A stretch of 64,000 nt of DNA, taken from positions 5,704,001 through 5,768,000 of the forward strand of contig CAVNZM010000002.1 of NCBI GenBank assembly GCA_963693365.1, in the 5' to 3' direction. Under the pieces are notes generated by a model. The model saw only the letters and a list, made by a program, of their open reading frames with translations. It did not search any database and was not told where the DNA came from. A program made the position numbers and the translations under genes. This document shows, in pieces, positions 63,444-64,000 of the stretch; the first letter of the stretch is position 1; the number at the start of each line of letters is the position of its first letter. This DNA is from Amoebidium appalachense (lineage: Eukaryota > Ichthyosporea).

Positions 63444-63470
63444 AAATCAGTATAAAATAGTGGCTTCACA
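63428..63470 (-). repeat. Right inverted flank of the reverse-transcriptase segment
   Basis: Reads TGTGAAGCCACTATTTT, ATACTGA, TTTTTGTTAGTTCTATATG on the minus strand and overlaps the first codons of the reverse-transcriptase frame. Confidence 0.85.
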
Positions 63471-63499
63471 AATATACTATAGAGGTTACACGCGTCGAA

Positions 63500-63833
63500 G
63501 TTGATCCGAGCGAGGATCCAAAAATTGCCAGCGCTACATCTTCGATCGCCTAATGAAATTATCGAACCTATCATCCGATAGAGACTCGCGGATCATGATC
63601 ACGGCGCCCTCGAGCTCGGTGTTCAGAGGGCCGTGGCGTGATAGTCTCCTAGGTTTTTAGGTGTCGGAGAGGACGCAGGGAAAAATCACTCAAAGTGACT
63701 AAAGACATGGCTTTATCAAAGTGTTTGTGCCTGTGCATGTCACGGCGACCTCAATCGGGTGATAGGTTCGGTGATTTCATAGGCGGGCAAATTGGGGCCA
63801 ATTGAATTTGGAATCCTCGATCGAATCAAACTC
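63500..63833. mobile_element. Possible foldback element with ~90-bp imperfect inverted arms
   Basis: Left arm about 63500-63588 (GTTGATCCGAGCGAGGATCC, CGCCTAATGAAATTATCGAA, CCTATCATCCGATAGAG) matches the reverse complement of about 63745-63833 (GATTCGATCGAGGATTCC, CGCCTATGAAATCACCGAAC, CTATCACCCGATTGAGG). The interval between arms is about 156 bases. A 38-codon open stretch on the minus strand (63648-63534, RLSRHGPLNTELEGAVIMIR and onward, TAG) follows an acceptor-like CCTAG and may be an exon or chance. Nothing further was recognised to 64000. Confidence 0.5.
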
Positions 63834-64000
63834 GATCGGCAGAAAGCGGATCGGTTAAATTCTGCATATCGATTGGACGAAAGTCACACATGGCGCAAAG
63901 CCGTTTTGAACGCGACAACCTCAGACAAGAGCCAACTCAGTCTAACAAGCGGCTCACTTGGAGCGCATGCGCAAGTACTACATATACCTCCATATCATTC

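Overview
The window is nuclear DNA from a eukaryote. The genes are split by GT-AG introns, the products are eukaryote-specific (V-ATPase subunit H, ATG12, CHMP5/VPS60, ribosomal protein uL6/RPL9), and introns and spacers are packed with (C)n/(G)n runs, (CA)n/(GT)n and (CT)n tracts and minisatellites. By eye the proteins are close to animal and other opisthokont versions, so a unicellular opisthokont relative or another protist is plausible, but I cannot name a species. Most long open frames here are translations of simple repeats, not genes.

Layout: 329-8925 (+) V-ATPase subunit H, 5' end outside the window, 11 exons seen. 12666-13232 (-) a single-exon small histidine phosphatase. 14505-17761 (-) ATG12, 4 exons. 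20037-24280 (+) CHMP5, 7 exons. 26859-30249 (-) a 4-exon, 168-residue protein of unknown family. 36300-49090 (+) an 11-exon protein joining an N-terminal beta-grasp domain (Par3-N-terminal/PB1/DIX-like by eye) to a histidine phosphatase domain. 50100-50746 (-) a tentative two-exon gene. 52683-55640 (+) RPL9, 4 exons. 55.9-58 kb is unusually dense in inverted repeats. 61557-63443 (-) a truncated non-LTR-type reverse transcriptase. For each multi-exon gene I checked that intron phases add up across the listed exons.

V-ATPase H (vacuole/endosome acidification), CHMP5 (ESCRT-III-associated membrane remodelling) and ATG12 (autophagosome formation) all act on the endolysosomal system. Each has its own transcription direction and promoter region, so this looks like chance proximity rather than an operon-like unit. 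RPL9 is housekeeping. The two histidine phosphatases differ strongly in structure and are not a recent duplication.

The least expected features are: the beta-grasp/histidine phosphatase fusion; a dispersed short repeat family whose copies end in a long poly(C) run, sometimes poly(C) then poly(A), two of which abut functional 3' splice sites; a consistent C(n)A(n) polarity of homopolymer pairs; an interleaved (pseudoknot-order) pair of perfect inverted repeats at 56.8-56.9 kb; a perfect 38-bp palindrome flanked by 10-bp direct repeats at 31.2 kb; and a reverse-transcriptase frame bracketed by inverted repeats.
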